This document shows, piece by piece, positions 1 to 9,832 of a stretch of 64,000 nt of DNA (within the stretch, counting starts at the first letter, position 1; each line of letters starts with the position of its first letter). Below the pieces are notes generated by a model that saw only the letters and a list, made by a program, of their open reading frames with translations, made no database searches and was not told where the DNA came from. Location of the stretch: contig NZ_JAKJHZ010000003.1 in the NCBI RefSeq assembly GCF_021648885.1, forward strand, positions 372,001-436,000, given 5' to 3'. Position numbers and translations under genes: made by a program. Source of the DNA: Nocardioides potassii (GTDB lineage Bacteria > Actinomycetota > Actinomycetes > Propionibacteriales > Nocardioidaceae).

Positions 1-294
1 TCCGGTCCTGGGTGTCGGTGACCAGGCTCGCGGCCATCGATGTGGTGCCGTGGGCGAGGTGGGTGGCGGCGACGACGTCGGCTGCGTCCGCCGTACCGGT
101 GTCGAAGGACGCGCCGCCTCCCCCGTGGACGTGCAGGTCGACGAACCCGGGGACGACGGTCGCGTCCCCGAGGTCGACGTCGGGCGGGCGCGGCGGCGCG
201 CCTTCGCCGACCTCGGCGATGCGCTCGCCGTCGAGGAGCAGCCACCCCGGCGCGAGGATCCGCGCCGGGGTGACCACCTGGGAGGCGGAGAGGA

Positions 295-298
<4 letters not shown>
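1..298 (-). CDS. nagA: N-acetylglucosamine-6-phosphate deacetylase, N-terminal part (runs off left edge)
   Basis: About 99 N-terminal residues of NagA, the amidohydrolase that deacetylates GlcNAc-6-P to GlcN-6-P in the cytoplasm. After the N-terminal beta-sandwich segment comes VVPGFVDLHVHGGGG, whose HxH is the family's metal-binding motif, followed by a HGTTS segment typical of the family. The GTG start at 298-296 overlaps the TGA of the PTS gene (GTGA), so the two are probably translationally coupled as gntR-EIIC-nagA. The 3' end, with the other metal ligands, lies outside the window. Identification rests on this fragment plus the GlcNAc PTS context. Confidence 0.85.
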
Positions 299-1550
<1,252 letters not shown>

Positions 1551-1554
<4 letters not shown>

Positions 1555-2333
1555 GAGGACCGCTTCCTTCCGTTCCTTCTGGTGGTGCTGGGGGTCTTCC
1601 CGGTGGCGCCCGGGGCGGCGCCGAGGCTCATGTGGACCTGGTAGCGGTCGCCGCGGTAGCGCGAGACGACGTGCTCGACCGGTCGTCCCGCCGCGCTCGA
1701 CACGCGGCGGAAGACGAGGAGCGGGGTGTGGACCGCTGCCTCGAGGCGGCGCGCGGTGGCACCCTCGGCCGACTCGCCCCAGAGCGTCTGCTCGGCGGCG
1801 TCGATGACGAGGCCGTGGCGCTCGGCGAACAGTGTGTAGAGCGAGCCCGTGAGGTCCTCCGTGTCGAGGTCGGGCAGGAGGGAGCGGGGGTACCACCCCT
1901 GCTCGATCGCCATCGGCTGGCCGTCGGCGAGGCGCACGCGGTCGATCCGCCAGGCGGTCCCGTGGGCGCCGAGCCGCAGCGACGTCACGACCTCCGGGGG
2001 CGGGCGCTCCTCGTCGACGCGCATCAGCCGGGTCGACGGCACGAGGCCGCGCCGGCGCATGTCGTCGGAGAACGACGCGAGGTGGAGGTGGGTCTCGACC
2101 CGCGGCCGCGCGACGAAGGTGCCCTTGCCGTGGATCTTCTCGAGCAGCCCGCCGGCCACGAGGCTGTCGATCGACTTGCGGACGGTGGCCCGCGAGACGT
2201 CGTACGACGCCATGAGCTCGCGCTCGGACGGGATGGCCGCACCGGGGCCGAGGTCGCGCATCGCGAGGTCGGCCAGGACGTCGCTGAGCTGGACGTGCTT
2301 GGGGCGCGGGCCCGGCTCGAGCTTGTCGGCCAT
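1551..2333 (-). CDS. GntR/HutC-family transcriptional regulator (DasR/NagR-like)
   Basis: A 260-residue regulator with an N-terminal winged helix (about residues 15-80; IPSERELMASYDVSRATVRK is the recognition region) and a C-terminal UTRA effector domain of the HutC subfamily. DasR and NagR of this subfamily sense amino-sugar phosphates. The start is ATG at 2333-2331 with AGAGGAC upstream; an in-frame ATG at 2396 lies beyond the operator palindrome and is less likely. It is first in the gntR-EIIC-nagA operon and divergent from the deaminase-EIIB-EIIA operon. The palindrome at 2372-2385 is the probable target for autoregulation and control of both operons. Confidence 0.85.
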
Positions 2334-2362
2334 GTCGTCCTCTCGACGTCGGAGCGATCCAT

Positions 2363-2385
2363 TGGTACGGTCTGGTACGTACCAG
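2363..2385. promoter_or_regulatory. GntR-type operator between the divergent GlcNAc operons
   Basis: A perfect 14-bp palindrome CTGGTACGTACCAG (2372-2385) is preceded by a further half-site TTGGTAC (2363-2368 region). The TGGT..ACCA arms match the general form of DasR 'dre' sites (ACTGGTCTAGACCAGT, from established knowledge). It lies 38 bp before the gntR start and about 45 bp before the deaminase start, where one bound dimer could control both directions. Confidence 0.65.
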
Positions 2386-2429
2386 TTGGAGAGCATGGCT
2401 CTGCCGCCCCGACGTTGTCAAGGACCACG

Positions 2430-3485
2430 ATGACCAGCACGACCACCCGGATGGCCGCCGAGATCGCCGAGCAGCCCGCGGCCGCCCGGCGCACCCTCGA
2501 CCACCTGCTGCCCGAGCGCGACCGGCTGCGCGGGCTCGCCGCCGGCCGGCGCCGGGTGCTGCTGGTGGCCCGCGGGTCCAGCGACAACGCCGCGATCTAC
2601 GGCCGCTACCTGCTCGAGGTGGTCGCGGGGATGCCGGCAGCCCTGGCCGCGCCGAGCGTCGCGACGCACTACCGCGCCCGGCTCGACCTCTCCGACACGG
2701 TCGTGGTGTCGGTCTCGCAGTCCGGGTCCACCACGGAGATCGTCGAGACCCAGGAGTGGGCGCGTGCCTCTGGCGCCGCGACCGTCGCCGTCACCAACGT
2801 CGCGGAGTCGTCGCTGGCCGGCTCGGCCGACGTCGCCCTCGTGACGCAAGCCGGCCCGGAGGTCGCGGTGCCGGCCACCAAGACCTACCTCACCCAGCAG
2901 GTCGCCCTCGCCGTGCTGGTCGATGCGCTGTCCGCAGGGAGCCTCACGGCCGACCTCGAGCGGGTCCCCGACGCGGTCGCCTGTCTCCTCGACGCCGACG
3001 TGGCGGCAGCCGCCGAGGCGCTCGCCGATGCCGACCGGGTGGTGGTGTCGGGCCGCGGGCTGCTGCTCGGCACCGCCCTGGAGACGGCGCTGAAGATGGA
3101 GGAGACCTGCTTGCGTCCGGTGCGCGGCTACTCGTACGCCGACCTGCGCCACGGCCCGATCTCCGTGGTGTCCGACGGTCTGCTCGCCGTGCTGGTCGCC
3201 GCGGCGCACGGACCGCTGGCCGAGCCGATGGTCGACCTCGTCGGCGACCTCCAGGGCCGCGGCGCGAGGGTGCTCGGGATCGGTGGCACGGCGGCGTTCG
3301 CCGAGCGCTGCGACCTGCACCTCGCCGGCCCCGACCTGCCCGAGACCGTCGAGCCCATCGCCTCGATCGTGCCGGCGCAGGTCATGATCGAGCAGATGGC
3401 CCGGCTGATGGGCCTCGACCCGGACAACCCGCGCGGCCTCCACAAGATCACCGACACCGAGCTCTCGCCGACCGCCGGTCGGTAG
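2430..3485 (+). CDS. SIS-domain aminosugar-phosphate isomerase/deaminase (NagB-II / AgaS-like)
   Basis: A 351-residue protein with two tandem SIS domains (about 30-170 and 190-340), equivalent to the isomerase half of GlmS without the glutaminase domain. Motifs include SQSGSTTEI (sugar-phosphate Ser/Thr loop), VVSGRG, ETALKMEE and the C-terminal DNPRGLHKIT. In a GlcNAc locus beside nagA, the simplest role is deamination of GlcN-6-P to fructose-6-P. No classical NagB is seen. The start is ATG 2430, the first ATG after the operator. A truncated dispersed repeat begins 6 bp after the TAG stop. Confidence 0.8.
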   Translation: MTSTTTRMAAEIAEQPAAARRTLDHLLPERDRLRGLAAGRRRVLLVARGSSDNAAIYGRYLLEVVAGMPAALAAPSVATHYRARLDLSDTVVVSVSQSGSTTEIVETQEWARASGAATVAVTNVAESSLAGSADVALVTQAGPEVAVPATKTYLTQQVALAVLVDALSAGSLTADLERVPDAVACLLDADVAAAAEALADADRVVVSGRGLLLGTALETALKMEETCLRPVRGYSYADLRHGPISVVSDGLLAVLVAAAHGPLAEPMVDLVGDLQGRGARVLGIGGTAAFAERCDLHLAGPDLPETVEPIASIVPAQVMIEQMARLMGLDPDNPRGLHKITDTELSPTAGR

Positions 3486-3490
3486 CACTC

Positions 3491-3528
3491 GCTGGTCGAG
3501 GAGGCTTCGCAGCAACCGTCACGAGACC
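3491..3528. repeat. Dispersed intergenic repeat R1, single-arm copy
   Basis: GCTGGTCGAGGAGG followed by a diverged CTTCGCAGCAACCGTCACGAGACC. The same sequence forms arms of the fuller copies at 13760, 50169 and 56758. Only one arm is present here, between the deaminase stop and the EIIB ribosome-binding site (GAGAGG at about 3541). Confidence 0.6.
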
Positions 3529-3554
3529 ACCACCCCCACCCGAGAGGAAATCCG

Positions 3555-3794
3555 ATGAGCGGCTCAAACAAGGCAGAGCAGATCCTGGCCGGCCTCGGCG
3601 GCGCCGACAACGTCGTCGAGATCGAGGCCTGCATCACCCGTCTCCGCACCGAGGTGCGGGACGCGGGCAAGGTCGACCAGGCCGCCCTCAAGGCCGCCGG
3701 GGCGCACGGCGTGATGGCCAGCGGCACCGTCGTCCAGGTGGTCGTCGGCCCCGAGGCCGACAACATCGCGGACGACATCGAGGACCTGATGTGA
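3555..3794 (+). CDS. PTS EIIB subunit, glucose/GlcNAc family
   Basis: A 79-residue EIIB domain as a stand-alone protein. The phosphorylated cysteine is Cys26 in the block IEACITRLR (compare D/E-A-C-x-T-R-L in the family). It passes phosphate from EIIA to the sugar carried by EIIC. Length is typical for an isolated EIIB. Its TGA overlaps the GTG of the EIIA gene (GTGA). Confidence 0.92.
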   Translation: MSGSNKAEQILAGLGGADNVVEIEACITRLRTEVRDAGKVDQAALKAAGAHGVMASGTVVQVVVGPEADNIADDIEDLM

Positions 3795-4261
3795 CCGACA
3801 TCCTGTCACCGTGCCCGGGCACGGTCGTCGCGATGGCGGACGTCCCCGACCCGGTCTTCGCCGAGGAGATGGTCGGCCCGGGCGTGGCGATCGTCCCCGC
3901 AGTGGAGCCCGACGGAGGTACGACGACGGTCGTCTCGCCGATCGCCGGGAAGGTCCTCAAGGTCCTGCCGCACGCGTTCGTCGTGATGGGCGACGGCGTC
4001 GGAGTCCTGGTGCACCTCGGCATCAACACCGTGCGGCTCGAGGGAGAGGGCTTCGAGGTCCACGCGGAGCAGGGTGCCGAGGTGGCCGCGGGCGACCCGA
4101 TGATCACCTGGGACCCCGCTGCGCTGCCGGCGTCGGCCGCGGGCCAGGACGTCTCGCCCGTGGTGCCGGTCGTGCTGATGGACGGCGCGAAGGGCTCGGT
4201 CACGAGCGACGCGACCGGCGGCGTGGTCGCCGCCGGTGACCTGCTCTTCGCCGCTCCGTGA
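3791..4261 (+). CDS. PTS EIIA subunit, glucose family (IIA-Glc-like)
   Basis: A 156-residue EIIA of the Crr type. His75 in VLVHLGINTV aligns with the phosphorylated His of E. coli IIA-Glc and His61 in LPHAF with the second active-site His. Start and stop both overlap neighbours: GTG 3791 with the EIIB stop and TGA 4261 with the HAD start. It shuttles phosphate from HPr to EIIB. Confidence 0.9.
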   Translation: MTDILSPCPGTVVAMADVPDPVFAEEMVGPGVAIVPAVEPDGGTTTVVSPIAGKVLKVLPHAFVVMGDGVGVLVHLGINTVRLEGEGFEVHAEQGAEVAAGDPMITWDPAALPASAAGQDVSPVVPVVLMDGAKGSVTSDATGGVVAAGDLLFAAP

Positions 4262-4914
4262 GCGCTGCCGACCAGCCCGTCTCGGCGCTGCTGCTCGACC
4301 TCGACGGCACGCTCGTCGACTCCGAGCCGCTGCACCGGCGCGGCTACGAGCTGTGCTTCGCGGCGAGGGGGTGGGACGTGCCCGACCTCGGGATCTTCAC
4401 CGGCCGCAGAGCGCTCGACGTCTTCGCCACCGAACCGGGGCCGTGGTCGGGGCTGGACCCGCAGGTCGTCCTCGACGACGTGCTCGCGCACGTCCCCGAC
4501 GAGGACCCGACCCCCGTCGCCGGCGCCCGCGAGCTCATCCTCGCCGCCTGCTCGTCGCGGACCCCGGTCGCGATCGTGACCTCGGCCGGCCCCTCGTGGG
4601 TCGAGCGGTCGCTGACCTCGCTCGGCCTGGGACTCGACGACGTCGACCTGGTCGTCACCGCGCTCGACGTCCTCGCTGGCAAGCCCGACCCCGAGGGGTT
4701 CGCGCTGGCCTGCGGGCGGCTCGGCGTCGATCCGTCCGCCGCTGTCGCGGCCGAGGACTCGCCGGCCGGGATCCGTGCCGCCCGCGCCGCCGGCGTACGT
4801 CGTGTCGTCGGCGTCGCCACGTCCCACGACCCCTCCGTGCTCCTGGACGCCGGCGCGGCGGAGGTCCACGACGACCTGCGCCCGCTGGTGCCCCTGCTCA
4901 GGCGGTCACCTTGA
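4258..4914 (+). CDS. HAD-superfamily IA phosphatase / beta-phosphoglucomutase-like hydrolase
   Basis: A 218-residue HAD hydrolase. Motif I is DLDGTLVDSEPLH (nucleophile Asp14, acid/base Asp16), motif II is VTSAG, motif III is the Lys in LAGKPDPEGF, and motif IV is AAEDSPAGI. The cap is of the small helical C1 type. GTG 4258 overlaps the EIIA stop, placing it as the last gene of the GlcNAc operon, so a sugar-phosphate substrate is plausible but not shown. It converges with the protease gene; the two 3' ends overlap by 17 bp (4898-4914). Confidence 0.85.
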   Translation: MSAADQPVSALLLDLDGTLVDSEPLHRRGYELCFAARGWDVPDLGIFTGRRALDVFATEPGPWSGLDPQVVLDDVLAHVPDEDPTPVAGARELILAACSSRTPVAIVTSAGPSWVERSLTSLGLGLDDVDLVVTALDVLAGKPDPEGFALACGRLGVDPSAAVAAEDSPAGIRAARAAGVRRVVGVATSHDPSVLLDAGAAEVHDDLRPLVPLLRRSP

Positions 4915-7900
4915 TCGTCCTCGTCGCCGAGGACCCCGAGGTGGTGGCGTCGCCGAGGTAGCGCACCGTCACGGTGACCTTGCCCTTCTTCACCCTGGGG
5001 AGCTTGAGGCTGGCCGACCCGGAGGCCAGCGACAGCGTCGTGGTCTTCTTCCCGACCGTCACGGTGACCTTCCCCGTGGCGGCAGCGGACCCGCGGATGA
5101 CCCTCACCGCGATGGTCGGCCGGGTGCCCGCCCTGGCCTTCCTGGGCGCCTTGACCGAGGTCGTGCTCGCGGCGAGGGGCGGCGTCGTGGGCGTCGTGGG
5201 CGCCGTGGGCGTCACGGTCGGCGGCGACGTGACCACGGGCGGCGTGACCACGGGCGGCGTGACGACTGGCGGCGGGGTGACGGGCGGCGGTGTGACGACC
5301 GGCTCGTCGACGGTGAGCGTGCGGACCGCCGAGGCCGAGCCGAGGTACGACGACGGGTCGGCGGGGACGAAGGTCGCCTGGTAGGCGTGGTCACCGGGCG
5401 TCACGGACGTCAGCGTGAGCGATGCGGTGCCGCCGGAGAGGGGGACGGTGCCCACGAGCGCGCTGCTCTCGCGTAGCTCGACCGATCCCGCGGGGGACCC
5501 GGCTTCGGTACCGACCTGGACGGCGAGGGTCACGTCCTGCCCCGTGGCGGTCGCGGTGAGGGACGTGGTCGATCCGACCTGGACGGTGACCGAGCGGGTG
5601 GGCGAGGTCGAGCCGGCGTGCGAGGTGCCGGACGGCACGAACGACGCTGAGTAGGAGTGGGCGCCCGGCGAGACGGAGCCCAGCGTCAGGACGGACGACG
5701 CGGGGCCTGCGGCCATCGTGCCGACGACCGTCGTCCCCTCGCGGAACACCACGTCGCCGGTCAGCGTCCCGTCCACGGTCGACGCCGCCGCGGAGAGGGT
5801 GACCGTCCGGCCGCTCGCGGTGGCGACGAGCGGCGTGGTGGTCGGCGTCGCCTGCACGGTCGCGGTGTGCACCGAGGAGGTCGAGCCGGCGTACGACGTC
5901 GGGCTGCTCGGCACGAACGTGGCGGTCCAGTCGTGGCCTCCGGTGCTCACGTCCTCGAGCACCGCGGTCGCGGTACCGGCCGACACCGGCCGGGTGGCGA
6001 CGAGCGAGGTGCCCTCGCGGATCTCGACGACGCCCGCTGGGCTGCCGCCGCTGCTGGTGACCGTCGCGACCAGCGTGACCCGGTGGAAGGCGACCGTCGA
6101 GCCGAGGGCGGTCGCGGTGGGTGTCGCGGCGATGTCGGCGACGCGCTGCCCTGACGACGGTGCCCAGCGGGTGTCGTCGGCCGGGGTGAAGGTGGCGGTC
6201 CAGGTGTGGGTGCCGGCCGGTACGCCGGTCACCGTGAGGCTGGCGGAGCCGCCGGACACGGCGACCGTGCCGAGCGCGGTCGCTCCCTCGGTGAACTGCA
6301 CCGTGCCGGCAACGCCCGCGGTGACCGTGGCCTGCAGCGTGACCACGCGGGCGGGGGTCGACGTCGCGGTGAGGCTGGTCGTGGTCGGCGTGGCGGCGAC
6401 CTCGACGACGGACTCCGCGGACTGCGAGGCGACGAACGCCGACGAGTCCGTCGGCACGAACTCGGCGGTGAAGCGGTGGGTGCCGCGCAGCAGGTCGGTG
6501 GCCTGGTACGACGCGGTGCCCCCGGTCAGCGTGACGGTGGCGATGACGACGGCGCCGTCCCGCAGCTGGACGGTCCCCTGCGGTGTCCCCGACGCCGCGG
6601 TCACCGTGGGCGTCAGCGTCGCCGTGCGACCACTCGCGCTGGTGACCAGCGTGGTGGTGGTCGGCCTGGCGACGACCGGGTCGGTCACCGTGACCGAGCG
6701 GTCGGACGAGGTCGAGCCGTCGTAGCGGGTGGTGTCGGCCGGCACGAAGACGGCTGCGTAGGTGTGCGAGCCGGCGGTGACGCCGGTCAGCGACAGCGAT
6801 GCCGAGCCACCCGTGACGGCGACGGTGCCGACCGTGGTCGGCCCCTCCGTGAACCGCACCGTACCGGCCACCGCGCCCGCTGCCACCGTGACGCCTGCGT
6901 TCAGGTCGACCTGCTGGACGCCGCCGGTGGCGGTGAGGGTGGTGGTGCTGGACGTGGCGGCGACGGTCGAGGTGACGAGGGCCGACTGCGACGTCGCGAA
7001 CTGCGTGCTGTCCGTCGGGACGAAGGTGGCCCGCAGCGGGTGGTCGCCCTTGACGAGGTCGGTCAGGGTGATCGAGGCGCTGCCCGAGGCGAGGGGCTTG
7101 GTCCCCACGACGACCCCGTTGTCGCGGAACTCGACCGTGCCTGCCGGGGTGCCCGAGGCTGCCGTGACGCCGGCGGTCAGCGTGGCCGACCGCCCGGTGA
7201 CGACGGAGCCGAGGGTCGTCGTGGTGGGGGCCGCGACCGGCGCCGTGCCCGACCACGTGAGGCCGAAGGCCCCGACACCGGCGGCGGTCGTGCGGTAGCC
7301 GTTGACCGCGACGGCGTACGTCGTGCCGGCGATGGCGTTGAAGGACACGCTGGACAAGGCGTTGGTCCCGTTGTCGTCGTTGCCCGCGACCTGGGTCAGC
7401 GCGCCGACGGAAGTGCCGGTGTAGACGGCGAGGATGGTGTCGCGACCGGCGACCGACGAGGTGGTGCCGAGGGTCGCCGGGCCGGACCCGGGCGCGGTCC
7501 AGGAGTACCAGACGGATGCCGCGCCCGAGCCGGTGCGCAGCGCAGGGGGAGCGGGCTCGCCCGCCTCGGCGGAGGACTCGAGGTTGTTGCCGGTGGTCGA
7601 GCCGCTGACGCCGGACAGGGCCGATCGCGCGGCGAAGGAGTCGTTGCCGGCCTTGGCCGGGACGACCGCGGAGACGATGCTGACCGGTCCCCGGCCCTGG
7701 GCGTTGACCGCCGCCACGCCCATGGTGTGGGTGCCGGGTTGGAGCGGGATGATGTAGGTGGCCGGCGCGCTGACGACGTAGGTGTAGACGCCGTCGATGA
7801 AGATGTCGTAGCTCGACACCGCGCTGGTGCCGGCGCTGGCCGGCGCGGCGAAGCCGAGGAGCCCGCGCTGGTTGAGGCTGTCCCACGAACCGGTGACGTT

Positions 7901-9745
7901 CTGGGGTGCGCTGGGCTGGACGGTGGCGGCGTTCGTCGTCGCGGTGACGGTGGCAGACGGACCGGGGCCCTTCGCGTTGAGCGCGGTGATCGTGAAGGTG
8001 TACGACGTCGACGAGGCGAGCCCGCTCCAGGCGTACGAGGTGGCGGTGGCGTCGACCTGGACGGGGGTGTCGTCGCCGGCGCGGGTGACGACGTAGCCCG
8101 TCACCGCGCTGCTGCCGGCGCTCGACGGCGCCGCCCACGTCAGGGTGACGCTCGGGTCGGTGGCGTGCGGCGTCGCCGCGGCACCGGTCGGCGCCGACGG
8201 CGTACCGGTCGGGGCCGCGCCGTCGCAGCCGGTGGCCGCGAGGGTGTAGGCACCCATCGAGCCGTAGTCGTCGTACCCCGTGCTCCACGGCCCGTTGCCC
8301 ACCCCGTCCACGCTGGCGTAGTAGGTGCCCGCGGTCACGGTGCGCGAGATCGATGCGTCCATCCCGGTCGCGGTCGTCGGGCTGGACTGGGCGGAGGCCG
8401 GGTCGTCGCTGACGACGGGCTGACCGGTCGCATCGAGCAGCGAGAGCTCGACGTCGAGGTCGGCGTAGGCGCCGAGCGAGCGGGCGTCGATGGCCACCGA
8501 GCCCGAGCAGGTGCCGAGGAGGAAGGTGTCGACATCGCTGCGGCTGGTGACGTACGCCGTCCCGGTCGGGACCGCAGGAGCGCCCGCGATACTGGTGGGG
8601 GCCTCGTCGGACCGCGAGCCGGTCACGGTGCGGATGATCGCGACGTCGTCCTGCTGGTTGTTGGCGCCGGAGTAGTCGCCCTTGCTCCACTGGCTGACCG
8701 GGTGGTCGTAGCCGACGCCCATGATCGGCGCCCACGCGCCGTGGCCGCGGTCGTAGCCCTGCGTGGCGTTGCCGTCGTGCTCGAGGCCGAGGTTGTGCCC
8801 GACCTCGTGGGTGATGGCCTCGGCGATGTTCTTGGGGGAGTTCCCGAGCTTCTGCGGGAACACCCATGCGGGCTGCCGGTAGCCGTAGCCGTCGCCTGCC
8901 GGGCCTCCGCCGCCGCCGTTCACGGCAGCGAAGACGTTGAGGTAGGCAACGCCGCCGCACCCGCCGCAGATCGCGTCGTGCGCGGCGTCGCTCGGGGTGA
9001 TCAGGACGTGGGAGCCGTACGACGAGTCGGCGGCGCTGGTGCGGAAGATCCCGCCCGCGCCGGGGTCGGCGGTCGTCACGTCGACGTCGAAGGGCGCGTA
9101 GTCCTCCGCCACCGACTGCCAGGTCGTCTGGATCGAGGTGAGCTCGTAGTCGCTGAACGCCGCTCCGTTGCCGGACGGGTCCCAGGCGGGCTGGGTGGTC
9201 GGGGTCGCCGGGTAGGCGTTGTGCCACGCCGTGCCGCTCGCGGCGCCGCCGTCGAAGTCGAGGTAGATCGTCTTCGTCGAGCCGGGCTTGCTGTGCAGCA
9301 GGAAGGTCTGGTCGAGCGGCGCCTGCGCGCTCACCGGGTCGTTCGGCGGCGCGATCGCGGGCTCGTCCTTGTAGAAGACGTGGCCGTCCTGGTCGATCCA
9401 CGCGGTCGGGTCCTCGGCCAGGAGGGCGGTGAGCCCGGCCTCGGTCAGGTCGTTGAGCGCGGCCGCCTCGTCGAGCTGGTCGTCCAGGGCGCGCACGGCC
9501 CGTGGGCCACGCAGTGGACGCGGCAGCTCCACCGCGGCGGCAGCCCGAGCGACGTCGCGACCGACCCGCTGCACGCCTGCGTCGGAAGCGCTGCCCGTCG
9601 GACCCGGGCTCGACGCGGCCTCCGGGCTGCCGGTCACGGGCGCCGCCTGGGCGCTGGCGGGCACGACGGCGAGGCCACCCAGGGTGAGGGCGATCGACAG
9701 GACGGACAGGGTGGGCACGCCGAGACGGCTGGCCGGACGACGCAT
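4898..9745 (-). CDS. Secreted multidomain zinc metalloprotease with FN3 and Ig-like repeats
   Basis: A 1615-residue exported protein. The signal peptide ends around ASAQAA (residue ~35). The zinc site is His313-EVGH-NLGLEH (HExxHxxGxxH, residues 313-323), as in reprolysin-like metzincins, preceded by a CGGCGG loop. Then come two fibronectin type III domains (about 515-695), a PPC/pre-peptidase-like domain (about 700-830), seven tandem bacterial Ig-like repeats (about 840-1470; signature TTTL...VTL...GTV.F..G..V.GT), a Pro/Thr/Val linker (about 1472-1527) and a Lys-rich Ig-like domain at the C-terminus. There is no LPXTG or membrane anchor. The ATG has AGGAG 10 nt upstream. Probably a released or wall-associated protease; substrate unknown. 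Confidence 0.85.
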   Translation of the reverse strand: MRRPASRLGVPTLSVLSIALTLGGLAVVPASAQAAPVTGSPEAASSPGPTGSASDAGVQRVGRDVARAAAAVELPRPLRGPRAVRALDDQLDEAAALNDLTEAGLTALLAEDPTAWIDQDGHVFYKDEPAIAPPNDPVSAQAPLDQTFLLHSKPGSTKTIYLDFDGGAASGTAWHNAYPATPTTQPAWDPSGNGAAFSDYELTSIQTTWQSVAEDYAPFDVDVTTADPGAGGIFRTSAADSSYGSHVLITPSDAAHDAICGGCGGVAYLNVFAAVNGGGGGPAGDGYGYRQPAWVFPQKLGNSPKNIAEAITHEVGHNLGLEHDGNATQGYDRGHGAWAPIMGVGYDHPVSQWSKGDYSGANNQQDDVAIIRTVTGSRSDEAPTSIAGAPAVPTGTAYVTSRSDVDTFLLGTCSGSVAIDARSLGAYADLDVELSLLDATGQPVVSDDPASAQSSPTTATGMDASISRTVTAGTYYASVDGVGNGPWSTGYDDYGSMGAYTLAATGCDGAAPTGTPSAPTGAAATPHATDPSVTLTWAAPSSAGSSAVTGYVVTRAGDDTPVQVDATATSYAWSGLASSTSYTFTITALNAKGPGPSATVTATTNAATVQPSAPQNVTGSWDSLNQRGLLGFAAPASAGTSAVSSYDIFIDGVYTYVVSAPATYIIPLQPGTHTMGVAAVNAQGRGPVSIVSAVVPAKAGNDSFAARSALSGVSGSTTGNNLESSAEAGEPAPPALRTGSGAASVWYSWTAPGSGPATLGTTSSVAGRDTILAVYTGTSVGALTQVAGNDDNGTNALSSVSFNAIAGTTYAVAVNGYRTTAAGVGAFGLTWSGTAPVAAPTTTTLGSVVTGRSATLTAGVTAASGTPAGTVEFRDNGVVVGTKPLASGSASITLTDLVKGDHPLRATFVPTDSTQFATSQSALVTSTVAATSSTTTLTATGGVQQVDLNAGVTVAAGAVAGTVRFTEGPTTVGTVAVTGGSASLSLTGVTAGSHTYAAVFVPADTTRYDGSTSSDRSVTVTDPVVARPTTTTLVTSASGRTATLTPTVTAASGTPQGTVQLRDGAVVIATVTLTGGTASYQATDLLRGTHRFTAEFVPTDSSAFVASQSAESVVEVAATPTTTSLTATSTPARVVTLQATVTAGVAGTVQFTEGATALGTVAVSGGSASLTVTGVPAGTHTWTATFTPADDTRWAPSSGQRVADIAATPTATALGSTVAFHRVTLVATVTSSGGSPAGVVEIREGTSLVATRPVSAGTATAVLEDVSTGGHDWTATFVPSSPTSYAGSTSSVHTATVQATPTTTPLVATASGRTVTLSAAASTVDGTLTGDVVFREGTTVVGTMAAGPASSVLTLGSVSPGAHSYSASFVPSGTSHAGSTSPTRSVTVQVGSTTSLTATATGQDVTLAVQVGTEAGSPAGSVELRESSALVGTVPLSGGTASLTLTSVTPGDHAYQATFVPADPSSYLGSASAVRTLTVDEPVVTPPPVTPPPVVTPPVVTPPVVTSPPTVTPTAPTTPTTPPLAASTTSVKAPRKARAGTRPTIAVRVIRGSAAATGKVTVTVGKKTTTLSLASGSASLKLPRVKKGKVTVTVRYLGDATTSGSSATRTIKVTA

Positions 9746-9832
9746 CGAGTTCTCGCTCCTGTGGTGGAACCAGAACGCTAGGGAGCGATCACCTCGCGTG
9801 GGTCAGGAACGAGGCCGGACCACCCGTTCTGA

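Noticed and set aside
1632..2429. Upstream extension of the SIS-domain gene through the GntR region
   Set aside because: This part is antisense to gntR and crosses the operator; ATG 2430 gives a normal SIS protein.
5165..5330. CRISPR-like short tandem repeats (GGCGTGACCACGGGC units)
   Set aside because: They encode the Pro/Thr/Val linker of the protease; there are no unique spacers or cas genes.
5391..9401. 1336-residue open frame on the minus strand, out of frame with the protease
   Set aside because: Arg/His/Pro-rich translation without domains; it is a GC-rich shadow of the metalloprotease gene.
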